Shown: positions 8,461 through 17,835 of the stretch, piece after piece
How positions within the stretch are numbered: position 1 is the first letter of the stretch
How the letters are laid out: each line of letters opens with the position of its first letter
Source of the DNA: Metabacillus flavus
Lineage (GTDB): Bacteria; Bacillota; Bacilli; Bacillales; Bacillaceae
Length of the DNA: 64,000 nt
Reading direction: 5' to 3'
NCBI RefSeq assembly: GCF_018283675.1
Contig: NZ_JAGVRK010000001.1
Coordinates: forward strand, 2,728,001 to 2,792,000
Made by a program: the position numbers and the translations under genes
The notes under the pieces: model-generated
Databases searched by the model: none
Told to the model about the DNA's origin: nothing
The model's input: the letters and a program-made list of their open reading frames with translations, nothing else

Positions 8461-10129
8461 ACCATTTTAGCTCTGAAGAATCATTCGGATCTTTTACAAC
8501 AATGGTTCCCGCTGCATTTATTTGTTTCTGGCCATCTTTTACAACGGCCTTTACAGAATCAAATCCTGGATTTAAACCCTTAGCTTTAAACACTCCGTTT
8601 TCAACAGTTAGTATAAAAGCATTAGTTGGCCCTTTTGTCATACTCTCAATATATTGGTTTGTTGCATTCAGCGGATCGAATTTTAAGTATTCTTTAAGAT
8701 TGATTGTCTCACCCACGTTAATTTCAATTGGGTTAAATGCAACATTATTAACGGAAATTTCCAATACGTTGATTGTTGCTTGTTTATTAAGTGTGTATTC
8801 TCCGCCATTATAGACCACCTGGAAATTAAAAACATAACGTCCGGATTTAGTAAACGACAGAGTCAGATAATGACTGATCTTACTAGGGTTTGGCAGCGGT
8901 TCATACAAAATATCTTTCAATGGCAGTTTGTACAGTCCATTAGTTGAAGTTGATTGCGTGATTTTAGAATCCTTTTCCATAACTAATTTAGCACCTTCAG
9001 GAAGAGAAAATTGGACATATCCATTCGAAAGGCTTCTCTTACTAGATGTAATATTTTCAGAGGTAAACTTTAATATGCTAACAATATCGTTCCCAACAGC
9101 ATTTATAGCCTGCCCCTTGATCGAAATATCTTCCAATAATTTCATATCGATTTGAGCTCCATTCTGTGCTTCGCCAAATCCAATGGAATTTAAAATTATT
9201 CCTTTTTCACTTATCAGCTCTGCCTGCTCATCAATATGGTCCTTTATATTAGTCTGAACGGCTTCAGAAGTCTTCTGTTCTATATAATATTTGCTGTTAT
9301 GCTCAACAATTACGTAATTTCTACCTGGATTTGTATCCAGATACTGCTTTTTTTGACCAATAATATTATAGGTCCGGTTGCTGGAATCCCCAATTACATA
9401 ATTTTTCCCCATAAATCCTAGAGTAAGACCATACAAACTTTTACCCCAGTAAGAGAAGTTTCCAAAGCGGCTTCTATAATCATTTTCTTCAAATAATTCT
9501 TTAAATACCCCGTTAGTGTTATCCACTTTTTCAGAATTGGTAGGCTTTCCATCTGTCATAAAAATGATGTGTTGCTTTCTGTTCGGTAAATCCTTCCCAC
9601 CCTCTAAGATTAATCTCGCCTTTTCAAGAGAGTTGGTATAATTCGTCCCGCCCTCCGCCTTCATGGCCGTAACCTTGTCCGTTATGCCGGAAGTATTGGA
9701 ATTCAAAACAAATTGAGAATTTGCATCGCTAACGCCTGAATCAAATGCCACAAGCGCAAAACGGTCTTTCACCATTCTGTTTCGGTTATTCTCATTAAAA
9801 GTTGCGAGCGCGGCAGTCATCGCTTCCTTCGCATGCATCATTTTTGACTTGCCGTTGACGAGATCGTTCATCGAACCTGACTTATCGAATACTAAAACGA
9901 CATCAACTGGAGGTCTTTCCGTCTTAGGAGCCTCTCCTTTTGGTGTCACATCAATTTGTACAGTAGATTCTGCATTCTTCCCGAACTCTAAATATACCTC
10001 TTCAGGAGCAGCGCGAACCTCAGACTCAATCGATATGCCAGCTTCAGCGGAAGCAAATTGACTAGGTAATATGAATTGCGAAATAAACAGCGACATTAGT
10101 AAAACAGCGGCAAATATCCGTTTAATCAT
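8459..10129 (-). CDS. Secreted von Willebrand factor A domain protein, putative pilus adhesin
   Basis: The ATG follows GGAGGA. The 556-residue product has a signal peptide ending ASA (cleavage near residue 28). A vWA domain from ~75 to ~350 carries a complete MIDAS: DKSGS at 82-86, a Thr in GGTNYT, and Asp in MTDGKPT. The vWA fold is interrupted near residues 205-295 by a Tyr/Gly/Asn-rich insert (NFSYWGKSLYG ... NYVIGDSSNRTYN). Beta domains follow, the last Ig-like/BIG2-like (NPIEINVGETINL ... AAGTIVVKD). There is no LPXTG motif. Convergence on the pilin operon and the vWA domain recall PilY1 or PilC-type tip adhesins, but the PilY1 beta-propeller is absent; that function is inference. Confidence 0.7.
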   Translation of the reverse strand: MIKRIFAAVLLMSLFISQFILPSQFASAEAGISIESEVRAAPEEVYLEFGKNAESTVQIDVTPKGEAPKTERPPVDVVLVFDKSGSMNDLVNGKSKMMHAKEAMTAALATFNENNRNRMVKDRFALVAFDSGVSDANSQFVLNSNTSGITDKVTAMKAEGGTNYTNSLEKARLILEGGKDLPNRKQHIIFMTDGKPTNSEKVDNTNGVFKELFEENDYRSRFGNFSYWGKSLYGLTLGFMGKNYVIGDSSNRTYNIIGQKKQYLDTNPGRNYVIVEHNSKYYIEQKTSEAVQTNIKDHIDEQAELISEKGIILNSIGFGEAQNGAQIDMKLLEDISIKGQAINAVGNDIVSILKFTSENITSSKRSLSNGYVQFSLPEGAKLVMEKDSKITQSTSTNGLYKLPLKDILYEPLPNPSKISHYLTLSFTKSGRYVFNFQVVYNGGEYTLNKQATINVLEISVNNVAFNPIEINVGETINLKEYLKFDPLNATNQYIESMTKGPTNAFILTVENGVFKAKGLNPGFDSVKAVVKDGQKQINAAGTIVVKDPNDSSELKW

Positions 10130-10250
10130 CGGTATGCTCCTCCTATAGACTCATTAGAAATGTAAAACTTTGTCTTGACATTCACATTATACCAAATTAA
10201 TTGAATGGTATAATCATTTTTTCCTATAAAGTGAATATTAATTTTTCGAC

Positions 10251-10277
10251 AAAAAAACCGGCCCTTTTAGACCGGCT
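10251..10277 (-). terminator. Terminator of the diguanylate cyclase gene
   Basis: On the minus strand a 6-bp GC-rich stem AGCCGG/CCGGTT (one G-U pair) closes a 10-base loop and runs into seven T. Confidence 0.7.
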
Positions 10278-10286
10278 CAACAATGC

Positions 10287-11996
10287 TTATTTTGTGTATC
10301 CAGCTACCTTGTTTCTGCCTGCCTGCTTGGCTCCGGTGTACATGGCCCTGTCAGCATGGCGGACCAGTGACAAAGCATCGTCAGCGTCAAGCGGGGCTTG
10401 GGCAATACCAATGCTCGCTGTAATAAAAATTTGCTGTTTCGACTGCCCTTCCAAGTCCTGTTCAATAAGAAACGGCTTTCCTGCAATTTCCTTCCGGAGG
10501 CCTTCAGCCAGTGCAAGAGCTGCATTTCTATCGATTTCCGGCAGCAGAACGACAAATTCTTCTCCGCCGTACCTTGCTGCTGTTCCCTTGCTTCCGATGA
10601 ATTTTTCAAGACGGTTTGCGAGCTGGATCAGCACTTCATTTCCGGATTGATGCCCGTACGTATCATTGACCCGTTTGAAGTGGTCGATGTCGAGCAGGAT
10701 CAGAGCCAGCTGAGATAAGGCTCCGTCTTTCATTCTGCGAAATTCCATTTCGAGCTCCGCTTCCATAAAACGATAGTTATACAGACCGGTTAAGGAGCAT
10801 CGGACAGACTGCTTAACTGTTTCTTCGTGGTAGCGGGCATTTTCAATCGCAACAGCAAGATGGGCAATCAGCAGATTCACGATCATTAGCTGATGGTTTT
10901 CAAATTTTCTTCTTTTATTGGAAGCCAAGATAACAACGCCTACTACTTGCTGATGCCTGAATACCGGGAATGCCATCATACTCTGGGCAGCTTGGGGGAT
11001 ATATTTGCTCAGATGCTCCCATTGAGTTCGTTTATGAAAGAGAAAACTCTTTTTTCTAGCGTAAACATACCCGCTGATTCCTTCGTTTAATGAAACAACT
11101 TTGTCTGGAGAATTTTTATGTTTTCCATCCTCCATTTTACGAATGACTTTGAGAGAGGCTTGGTCCACGATATCGATGATATACGCATAATCCACTTGAA
11201 TCATTTCTGTTATTTTTTCAAGAAACACATCCAGAACATCTTCAACTTTCAATCTTTCTGTGAGCTGATACCCCACTTCACTTGCTTTTTGCAAATAGAC
11301 ATTGACGTGCTTCGCTGCATAATAATGATTCAGCATGATTGAGATGACGACAATGGGAAGTCCCACATAAAAAAGAGCAAGTATGCCAAGCTGTCCGTAT
11401 AATACATAAAGAATAAATCCGAATGGAGAAACGATGCTTGCAGCAAAGGCTTCCCATAGGAAATCTCTTGAAAAGAAAGGGGCTTTTCTTTTGTAAATAT
11501 ATCTCCAAATGATGTTATTTAAAATTAAGTAATTTACAAAAAGGGAAACCAAAACATAAACAAGGATACTTGCAATAAACCAAAGAGTCAGTTCCTGGGA
11601 GCCATGGCCGCCGTCCATCCATTCATATACTGCACCGCTTACTAAGGAGATCATCATGAACATGAGAAAGTTAACAGGGTACCTGTAAAGATCTTTCCAC
11701 CCGATCCGCACTCTCAAAAGCAAAACAATCATGGCAAGCTGAATCATCACCATTTCTGCAAATAATCCAAAATATAAAAAGACAGCAAGAGAAACCCCTT
11801 CTACAAAAAAGACGGGTGTTCCATTTACCACAATCGGCATTAATGCTACCGCGCACATCAGCACGAGGAAAAGAATCAAGTCCTGCAGCGATTGCCCTGC
11901 CAGATCAGGCGGCCAGATTTGATACGTTAAATATAAAATGATTGGCGAAACAATAGCCCATGTTAACCATAAGGTGATCAGCAGACGTTTATCCAA
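10287..11996 (-). CDS. Membrane GAF-GGDEF diguanylate cyclase
   Basis: This 569-residue protein starts with TTG after GGAGGGG. The first ~215 residues form about seven membrane helices (LITLWLTWAIVSPIILYL, LILFLVLMCAVALMPIVV and others), a transmembrane sensor module. A GAF-like domain occupies ~225-385. The GGDEF domain spans 401-569 with the active-site motif GGEEF at 477-481 and LLDIDHFKRVNDTYGH upstream. It should make c-di-GMP from two GTP. The inhibitory RxxD site expected five residues before the motif is replaced by GSKG, so product feedback through that site is probably lost. GAF-GGDEF architecture and length recall B. subtilis DgcP, but I do not assert orthology. It is a monocistronic gene between the pilus locus and folC. 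Confidence 0.88.
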   Translation of the reverse strand: MDKRLLITLWLTWAIVSPIILYLTYQIWPPDLAGQSLQDLILFLVLMCAVALMPIVVNGTPVFFVEGVSLAVFLYFGLFAEMVMIQLAMIVLLLRVRIGWKDLYRYPVNFLMFMMISLVSGAVYEWMDGGHGSQELTLWFIASILVYVLVSLFVNYLILNNIIWRYIYKRKAPFFSRDFLWEAFAASIVSPFGFILYVLYGQLGILALFYVGLPIVVISIMLNHYYAAKHVNVYLQKASEVGYQLTERLKVEDVLDVFLEKITEMIQVDYAYIIDIVDQASLKVIRKMEDGKHKNSPDKVVSLNEGISGYVYARKKSFLFHKRTQWEHLSKYIPQAAQSMMAFPVFRHQQVVGVVILASNKRRKFENHQLMIVNLLIAHLAVAIENARYHEETVKQSVRCSLTGLYNYRFMEAELEMEFRRMKDGALSQLALILLDIDHFKRVNDTYGHQSGNEVLIQLANRLEKFIGSKGTAARYGGEEFVVLLPEIDRNAALALAEGLRKEIAGKPFLIEQDLEGQSKQQIFITASIGIAQAPLDADDALSLVRHADRAMYTGAKQAGRNKVAGYTK

Positions 11997-12074
11997 CGCA
12001 GCCCCTCCTTCAGCCGTCCTCTATTTGTTCTATATTTTAGCAAATTTTCTGACGGTTGTGTTAACTTTTTAGGT

Positions 12075-13394
12075 CTATTCGCCTAAAATTTTCTTTTTGT
12101 CTGCTAGCAGATATTGTCGAACCTGAGAAATAAAGTACAAAGACCCGCATATAATCAGCATTTCATCGCGATTTAAGTTCTTGGGAAATTCTTTCAAAAA
12201 TAATTTCCAGTCCTCTGCTATTCTCTTATTTTCTATTCGGCAGGCGTTGTATAGGGACGCACTGGAAGCTGCGCGGGGAAAATCAAATTCAGTAAAATAT
12301 AGATAATCAGCTGCCTTTTCTAATTCATTCAGCATTTTTCCATATTCTTTGTCTTCAAGCGCAGTAAAGAGCATATGAATCGTTTTTCCTCTTTCATGGC
12401 TTCGCAGCGTTTTTGTTAAGCTTTGTACACCCTCAAGATTATGTGCACCGTCTATCACGATGAGCGGTTCACGGCTGATTACTTCATATCTTCCGCTCCA
12501 TTTTGCTGCATACAAACCTTGTCTGACTTGTTCATCTGATAGCTGGATGTGTCCTTTTTCTTTTAGCAGGGAAAGGGCGGTGAGAGCCAGCGATGCATTA
12601 ACGGTCTGATGCACTCCGAACATTGAAATCTGGAGGTCCTTCCAGTTTCCAAATGGAGATGTAAAAGAGAATGTTTCGCCTTCAGTGTGTGACTGAACCT
12701 CACTTGTTTGAAAATCTTGACCTAATACGTACACTTCGGCATTTTCATCCGCTGCTTTCTTCCGGATCTGTTCAAGCCCTTTGCTTTTCTCTACACCTGT
12801 CACCACCGGGGTATTCCTTTTAATGATTCCGGCTTTTTCCGTTGCGATTTCCTCTATCGTATTGCCAAGAATGTTCATATGGTCAAAGCCGGCATTTGTA
12901 ATAATGGACAGGATCGGTTCTGCTATATTCGTGGAATCCAGTCTACCGCCAAGTCCGGTTTCTAGCAGGACATAATCAGGTGGATTCATTTCTCCAAAAT
13001 AAAGAAACGCCATGGCCGTGATGATTTCAAATTCTGTCGGTGCTTCGTTTGTTTCTGCTTCCACTCTTTCTGCCACAGGTTTTATGGCATTTGCCAGCCG
13101 GACTAGGTCAGCATCACTGATGGGAATACCGTTCATGCTGATCCGTTCATTAAACGTCTCCAGGTAAGGAGAAGTAAAGGTACCTGCCTTATAGCCCGCC
13201 TCATTTAATATGGACCTCATATAGGAAACCGTTGAACCCTTCCCGTTCGTACCTGCTACATGGATCACCGGAATCTTCTTATGAGGATTCCCGAGTTTCT
13301 CCATCATTCCAATCATTCGGCCAAGGCCTGGTTTAATCCCGAACCTTAAACGGGAGTGAATCCAATTCAGTGCTTCTTCATATGTATTCAGCAT
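12075..13394 (-). CDS. folC: Folylpolyglutamate synthase/dihydrofolate synthase FolC
   Basis: FolC adds glutamates to folates in the cytoplasm, using ATP, and keeps them in the cell. The 439-residue product has the Mur-ligase-type P-loop HVAGTNGKGSTV near residue 47, the TSPYLETFNERI segment, and the GLGGRLDSTNI motif, followed by the C-terminal Rossmann domain with DGAHN. Length is normal. The ATG is preceded by GAGGTGATAAG. It follows valS, as in B. subtilis, but a strong terminator stands between them. Confidence 0.95.
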   Translation of the reverse strand: MLNTYEEALNWIHSRLRFGIKPGLGRMIGMMEKLGNPHKKIPVIHVAGTNGKGSTVSYMRSILNEAGYKAGTFTSPYLETFNERISMNGIPISDADLVRLANAIKPVAERVEAETNEAPTEFEIITAMAFLYFGEMNPPDYVLLETGLGGRLDSTNIAEPILSIITNAGFDHMNILGNTIEEIATEKAGIIKRNTPVVTGVEKSKGLEQIRKKAADENAEVYVLGQDFQTSEVQSHTEGETFSFTSPFGNWKDLQISMFGVHQTVNASLALTALSLLKEKGHIQLSDEQVRQGLYAAKWSGRYEVISREPLIVIDGAHNLEGVQSLTKTLRSHERGKTIHMLFTALEDKEYGKMLNELEKAADYLYFTEFDFPRAASSASLYNACRIENKRIAEDWKLFLKEFPKNLNRDEMLIICGSLYFISQVRQYLLADKKKILGE

Positions 13395-13414
13395 CTTATC
13401 ACCTCACTAGGATA

Positions 13415-13448
13415 AAAAAGCAGGTGACCATCCTGATGATGATCACCT
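13415..13448 (-). terminator. Terminator between valS and folC
   Basis: The hairpin AGGTGATCAT/ATGGTCACCT (10 bp, one wobble) with a 7-base loop is followed by GC and six T on the minus strand. It lies only about 20 bases before the folC start, so folC depends on read-through or on a promoter within valS. Confidence 0.85.
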
Positions 13449-13456
13449 TAAAAGCT

Positions 13457-16102
13457 TTAGCCTTTCAATTCTGCAATTCTCGCCAAAACGGAATCCCGTT
13501 TTTCGACGTATTCTTTTTCCTTCGCACGTTCTTCTTCAATGACCTTTTCAGGTGCCTTCTTCACGAAGCCTTCGTTACCCAGTTTCTTCTGGACACGTTC
13601 TACTTCATTCGTCCATTTATCCAGTTCTTTTTCAAGGCGTTTCATTTCTTCTTCCATATTAATCAAGCCTTCAAGCGGAAGAATGAGTTCTGCTCCAGTA
13701 ACTACTGCTGTCATCGCCTTATCCTCGGAAGGCAAATCTGTTCCGATTTCAAGCGAGCTTGGGTTGCAGAAGCGTTCCAGATAGGAGCGGTTGTTTTCAA
13801 GCTGCTGTGTCGCTTCTTCATGTTTTGTTTTGATTTTTAGCTGAATTTTTTTGCTCATCGGCGTATTCACTTCCGCACGGATGTTCCGGACTGAACGGAT
13901 AATTTCCATCAGCAGCTTCATATCGCTTGCCGCCTGCTCGTTGCTTAGCTCAGGTTTTACTTGAGGCCATTTGGCAACCGTAATGGATTCTCCTTCATGT
14001 GGAAGACTCTGCCAGATTTCCTCCGTGATAAACGGCATAATTGGATGAAGGAGTCTTAGTGTCTGATCCAGCACGTATGCAAGAATGGAACGAGTCGTAT
14101 GCTTTGCCGCCTCGTCTTCCCCGTACAATGGAATTTTAGCCATTTCAATATACCAGTCGCAGAAGTCATCCCAGATAAAGTTGTAAAGAACACGGCCGAC
14201 TTCACCGAATTCATAGCGGTCAGCAAGCTTCGTCACTTGTTCAATGGTTTCGTTCAGGCGTGTTAGTATCCATTGATCCGCCACTGATTTTTCCCCGGTT
14301 AAGTCGATTTGATCGAACGTCAATCCTTCCATGTTCATCAATGCAAAACGGGAGGCATTCCAAATTTTATTGGCAAAGTTCCAAGTGGACTCAACCTTTT
14401 CAAAGCTGAAGCGCAAATCCTGCCCGGGTGAACTGCCCGTTGCAAGGAAGTACCGCAGTGAATCCGCTCCGTATTGGTCAATCACTTCCATTGGATCTAC
14501 ACCGTTACCGAGAGATTTACTCATTTTGCGGCCTTGATCATCTCTTACAAGTCCGTGAATGAGAACATCATTAAATGGACGCTGTTCTGTAAACTCGAGA
14601 CCCTGGAAAATCATCCGTGATACCCAGAAAAAGATAATATCATAGCCGGTTACGAGAACATCAGTCGGATAGAAGCGCTGATAGTCGATGGATTCTGTGT
14701 CAGGCCACCCCATCGTTGAAAACGGCCAAAGTGCGGAGCTGAACCATGTATCGAGTACATCTTCATCCTGCTTCCAGTTTTCAGGATTGAATGGCGGCTC
14801 ATGTCCAACGTGAACCTCACCCGTTTCATTGTGATACCAGGCTGGAATGCGGTGTCCCCACCATAGCTGTCTTGAAATACACCAGTCGCGGATGTTTTCC
14901 ATCCAGTGCAAATATGTTTTTTCAAACCGCTCAGGAACAAAATTTACTTTTTCGTCAGAGGATTGAAGATCAACTGCTGCATCAGCCAGCGGCTGCATTT
15001 TTACAAACCACTGTGTAGAAAGATAAGGCTCAACTACAGCACCGCTTCGTTCGCTATGTCCAACTGAGTGCGGATGGTCTTCGATATTGAAAAGCACACC
15101 ATCCTCCTGCAGATCCTTCACAATTTGCTTGCGGCAGGCAAAACGGTCCATTCCTTCATATTTGCCTGCTTTATCATTCATCGTTCCATCTTCGTTCATA
15201 ACGAGAATGCGAGGCAGGTTATGCCGGTTTCCAATTTCAAAATCATTCGGATCGTGGGCAGGAGTAATTTTAACCGCTCCAGACCCAAACTCCATATCCA
15301 CATAGTCATCGGCCACAATTGGAATTTCTCTGCCGGTAATCGGCAGGGTGACCATTTTTCCGATCAGGTGTTTGTAGCGCTCGTCCTCAGGGTGAACCGC
15401 TACCGCTGTATCCCCTAGCATCGTTTCCGGCCGGGTCGTTGCAATCTCAATATGGCCCGATCCATCTGTAAGCGGATAGCGCATATGATAAAACGCACCT
15501 TGTACATCCTTGTAAATAACCTCTATATCCGATAATGCGGTTTTCGTTGCAGGATCCCAGTTAATGATGTACTCACCGCGGTAGATCAGTCCTTTGTTGT
15601 AAAGCGTGACAAATACTTCCCTAACTGCTTTTGAAAGCCCCTCATCAAGAGTAAAGCGTTCACGGGAGTAATCCAGCCCGAGTCCAAGCTTTGACCACTG
15701 CTCACGGATATGAGATGCATACTCTTCCTTCCATTTCCACGTTTCTTCAACGAATGCTTCGCGTCCAAGGTCGTAGCGGGATTTTCCCTCTTCACGGAGC
15801 TTTGCTTCCACTTTTGCCTGTGTTGCAATGCCGGCATGATCCATTCCCGGAAGCCACAGCACGTCATACCCCTGCATGCGCTTCATCCTGGTAAGGATAT
15901 CCTGCAGGGTTGTATCCCAGGCATGACCGAGGTGGAGCTTTCCAGTTACGTTTGGGGGAGGGATTACAATCGTGTAAGGCTGTTTGTCCTGGTTGTTTTC
16001 TGCTTCAAAATATTTTCCGTCCAGCCAAAATTGGTAGCGGTTCTGTTCTACTGCATTTGGATCGTATTTTGTTGGCAGATTGGGCTGCTGATTTTCATTC
16101 AT
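13457..16102 (-). CDS. valS: Valyl-tRNA synthetase
   Basis: This class I synthetase charges tRNA-Val. The 881-residue product has the HIGH-type motif [12 protein letters not shown] near residue 50, the editing CP1 domain, KMSKS in [11 protein letters not shown] near residue 525, a tRNA-binding helical domain, and a C-terminal coiled coil ([19 protein letters not shown]). Length fits Bacillus ValS. The ATG follows AGGAGG. Expression is set by a valine-type T-box leader directly upstream, so it rises when uncharged tRNA-Val accumulates. Confidence 0.98.
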   Translation of the reverse strand: MNENQQPNLPTKYDPNAVEQNRYQFWLDGKYFEAENNQDKQPYTIVIPPPNVTGKLHLGHAWDTTLQDILTRMKRMQGYDVLWLPGMDHAGIATQAKVEAKLREEGKSRYDLGREAFVEETWKWKEEYASHIREQWSKLGLGLDYSRERFTLDEGLSKAVREVFVTLYNKGLIYRGEYIINWDPATKTALSDIEVIYKDVQGAFYHMRYPLTDGSGHIEIATTRPETMLGDTAVAVHPEDERYKHLIGKMVTLPITGREIPIVADDYVDMEFGSGAVKITPAHDPNDFEIGNRHNLPRILVMNEDGTMNDKAGKYEGMDRFACRKQIVKDLQEDGVLFNIEDHPHSVGHSERSGAVVEPYLSTQWFVKMQPLADAAVDLQSSDEKVNFVPERFEKTYLHWMENIRDWCISRQLWWGHRIPAWYHNETGEVHVGHEPPFNPENWKQDEDVLDTWFSSALWPFSTMGWPDTESIDYQRFYPTDVLVTGYDIIFFWVSRMIFQGLEFTEQRPFNDVLIHGLVRDDQGRKMSKSLGNGVDPMEVIDQYGADSLRYFLATGSSPGQDLRFSFEKVESTWNFANKIWNASRFALMNMEGLTFDQIDLTGEKSVADQWILTRLNETIEQVTKLADRYEFGEVGRVLYNFIWDDFCDWYIEMAKIPLYGEDEAAKHTTRSILAYVLDQTLRLLHPIMPFITEEIWQSLPHEGESITVAKWPQVKPELSNEQAASDMKLLMEIIRSVRNIRAEVNTPMSKKIQLKIKTKHEEATQQLENNRSYLERFCNPSSLEIGTDLPSEDKAMTAVVTGAELILPLEGLINMEEEMKRLEKELDKWTNEVERVQKKLGNEGFVKKAPEKVIEEERAKEKEYVEKRDSVLARIAELKG

Positions 16103-16130
16103 TTCCGGTTCCTCCTAAAAATTGACAAAA

Positions 16131-16420
16131 TAAAAACTCCTCCCATCCAAAAGGACGAAAGGAGCTGATTTCGCGGTACCACCTTTTTTCATGGGAAAAT
16201 AAAGCCTGCTCCCATGCTCTTAGACGTATTAACGGCCTGCGCCGGCTTTCCCTACTAAACGTTCAGGAAAACTGCTCAAGGGCGACCTTCCAGTCCCGCA
16301 ATCCTGAGAAATCTTTCAGCAGATGATTTCCCTCTCTTTAGGCGCGGTATGCCTGTACTCTTCCCTATCCATGCATTTCAACATATTCTTTTCATGTTCT
16401 ACCCATAATAGTATTATAAA
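16131..16420 (-). promoter_or_regulatory. T-box leader of valS (valine)
   Basis: The 15-base T-box AAGGTGGTACCGCGA occupies 16171-16185 on the minus strand. A terminator hairpin of CTCC...GGAG type (16137-16164) with a U tract follows. Stem I with the AGAGAGGGA bulge lies at about 16325-16350. The likely specifier codon is GUC (16284-16286), in the context GAAG-GUC-GCC, matching valine; the codon is assigned by analogy with the ilv T-box. Confidence 0.93.
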
Positions 16421-16438
16421 AATGTTTTTTTCGTCAAC
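16408..16438 (-). promoter_or_regulatory. Promoter of the valS T-box transcript
   Basis: TTGACG stands at 16433-16438 on the minus strand, followed by an A/T tract and overlapping -10 choices: TATAAT at 14 bases or TACTAT at 18 bases. It lies just upstream of stem I. Confidence 0.55.
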
Positions 16439-16541
16439 ATCTTCCCCGTTTTTTTATATTTTTATACTTGTATTCAAGGCAGGCACACCCGGGGCATATG
16501 TACATAAACTGATTATAACTCATTATGGGAGGTGAATACGA

Positions 16542-16733
16542 ATGCGAAAACGTTTTAATTCCTATACAGTACCTCCTTGGGTTAAAGAGCTGAGGGTGAC
16601 TGCAGTACAATTTATCATTCCGATCACTATTTTCCAGGGTATACGGACTCTTCTTTTCCCCACCGGCTTTGATGTCCTCCTCCTTGCTGCTTTGATTTTC
16701 CTCGCTTTAGCTTTTCATATGGGCTGGCTGTAA
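16542..16733 (+). CDS. Small membrane protein of unknown function
   Basis: The 63-residue reading frame starts with ATG and has an excellent GGGAGGTGA ribosome binding site, which supports translation. The first ~18 residues are basic and polar (MRKRFNSYTVPPWVKELR). Two hydrophobic segments follow (VTAVQFIIPITIFQGIRTL and VLLLAALIFLALAFHMGWL), so it is a likely double-spanning membrane peptide. It is the only plus-strand gene in this stretch, lying between the valS leader and ysxE and sharing the ysxE terminator region. I do not recognise a function. Confidence 0.65.
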   Translation: MRKRFNSYTVPPWVKELRVTAVQFIIPITIFQGIRTLLFPTGFDVLLLAALIFLALAFHMGWL

Positions 16734-16737
16734 GCAT

Positions 16738-16763
16738 AAAAAAAGAGGGACCTGTCATCCCTC
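16738..16763. terminator. Terminator shared by the small membrane gene and ysxE
   Basis: The stem GAGGGA/TCCCTC with a 7-base loop is followed by seven T on the minus strand. The minus-strand hairpin includes the ysxE stop codon. Confidence 0.7.
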
Positions 16764-17771
16764 AGTCTGTGCTTCAGCCTTTTTCTTATTTTCGATATCC
16801 ACAAGCCTCATCACAAAGTATTCGTTGTTTTTAAAATACCAATATGCCTTAATCAAATCCTTGTTTTGCTGCAGCTGAGATGGTTTATTCATTTGATTTC
16901 CCGGCGCAAGGACAGTCCGGTATAGTGCCTCGGGATAGGATAGGTAGCTGATAAAAAGCGGCATTTCTTCCTTTGTAAAAGGGAAATCCTTTTGGTAGGT
17001 GTAAAACCAGTCTACACATTCTTCGCAGCGAATCGGATACGTATTAAAGGTTTTATAATAAAACTGAAGGAGGTCATTCATCGGCGCCGCTCGACGGGCT
17101 TTTTCAAAATTGATTAAATAGCTCTTCTCACTGGAATCATATACCACATGCTGAACGGACAAGTTTCCATGAATAAATGAAGTCCTCGCTGTCTCTTTTT
17201 CCTTCATGGCTTCGTTCCATTCCTCTAGCCTTTCAATTGCAAAATCTGTTGCCCGTGCAGCTTCAACAAAATACGTTACAGCCTGAAGCTCAAACGGGGA
17301 AAGATACCACTGTTTTTCGCATTTCTCAACATATGCTTCATACGCGTTTTTCTGCTCTTCCCATCTCTTTTTGGTGGCTTCAAAGCTCGCTTCCGCTTCT
17401 CCACCCTTTAATTTGATTTCCTGCAAAGTCTTTCTGTGCAGCTTTGCGGTCTCTTTAAATAGATAATCATGCCTTGCACTGCGTTCATCAGACTGTGAAT
17501 CCGGGAGCCAGGGCATGAGATAATAATAATCCTGTCTGCCTGCGGTAACCAATTGATTATGAACATTGCGGTATATAGGGATAAGATTCGTATAGCCGGC
17601 TTCATACACAGAACGGACCCGATCCTCAAACACGGCAGATCTTGAAGCTCTCAGTTTTTTGAGAGCAAAGGTGCCCTGCGGGGAATACACTTTAATAAGC
17701 CTCGGACTATGCTGTTCCGCAAATTCGAGTTTTACCTGGTACTGGTCAAGAATAGCTTGAAAGTCCTCCAT
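16755..17771 (-). CDS. ysxE: Spore coat-associated kinase-fold protein YsxE (CotS family)
   Basis: The 338-residue product belongs to the CotS/YsxE group of aminoglycoside-phosphotransferase-fold proteins found in the spore coat. It shows the N-lobe (RLIKVYSPQGTFALKKL), the Brenner-type motif IHGNLSVQHVVYD in place of HGDLHxxN, and INFEKARRA where kinases have the metal-binding DxD. The catalytic Asp of the HGD motif is Asn here, so kinase activity is doubtful. The ATG at 17771 has AAGTGGTGA upstream; GTG codons 12 bases earlier lack a site. It follows spoVID as in B. subtilis and is probably made in the mother cell. Confidence 0.88.
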   Translation of the reverse strand: MEDFQAILDQYQVKLEFAEQHSPRLIKVYSPQGTFALKKLRASRSAVFEDRVRSVYEAGYTNLIPIYRNVHNQLVTAGRQDYYYLMPWLPDSQSDERSARHDYLFKETAKLHRKTLQEIKLKGGEAEASFEATKKRWEEQKNAYEAYVEKCEKQWYLSPFELQAVTYFVEAARATDFAIERLEEWNEAMKEKETARTSFIHGNLSVQHVVYDSSEKSYLINFEKARRAAPMNDLLQFYYKTFNTYPIRCEECVDWFYTYQKDFPFTKEEMPLFISYLSYPEALYRTVLAPGNQMNKPSQLQQNKDLIKAYWYFKNNEYFVMRLVDIENKKKAEAQTEG

Positions 17772-17800
17772 TGGTTTCACCACTTATTTATTTGATGATG

Positions 17801-17826
17801 AAAAAAAGCTGAGTAGCCTCAGCTTT
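17801..17826 (-). terminator. Terminator-like hairpin between spoVID and ysxE
   Basis: A perfect 9-bp stem AAAGCTGAG/CTCAGCTTT with the tetraloop TAGC is followed by T residues on the minus strand, 10 bases after the spoVID stop. It would limit read-through into ysxE. Confidence 0.7.
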
Positions 17827-17835
17827 TATATACAT

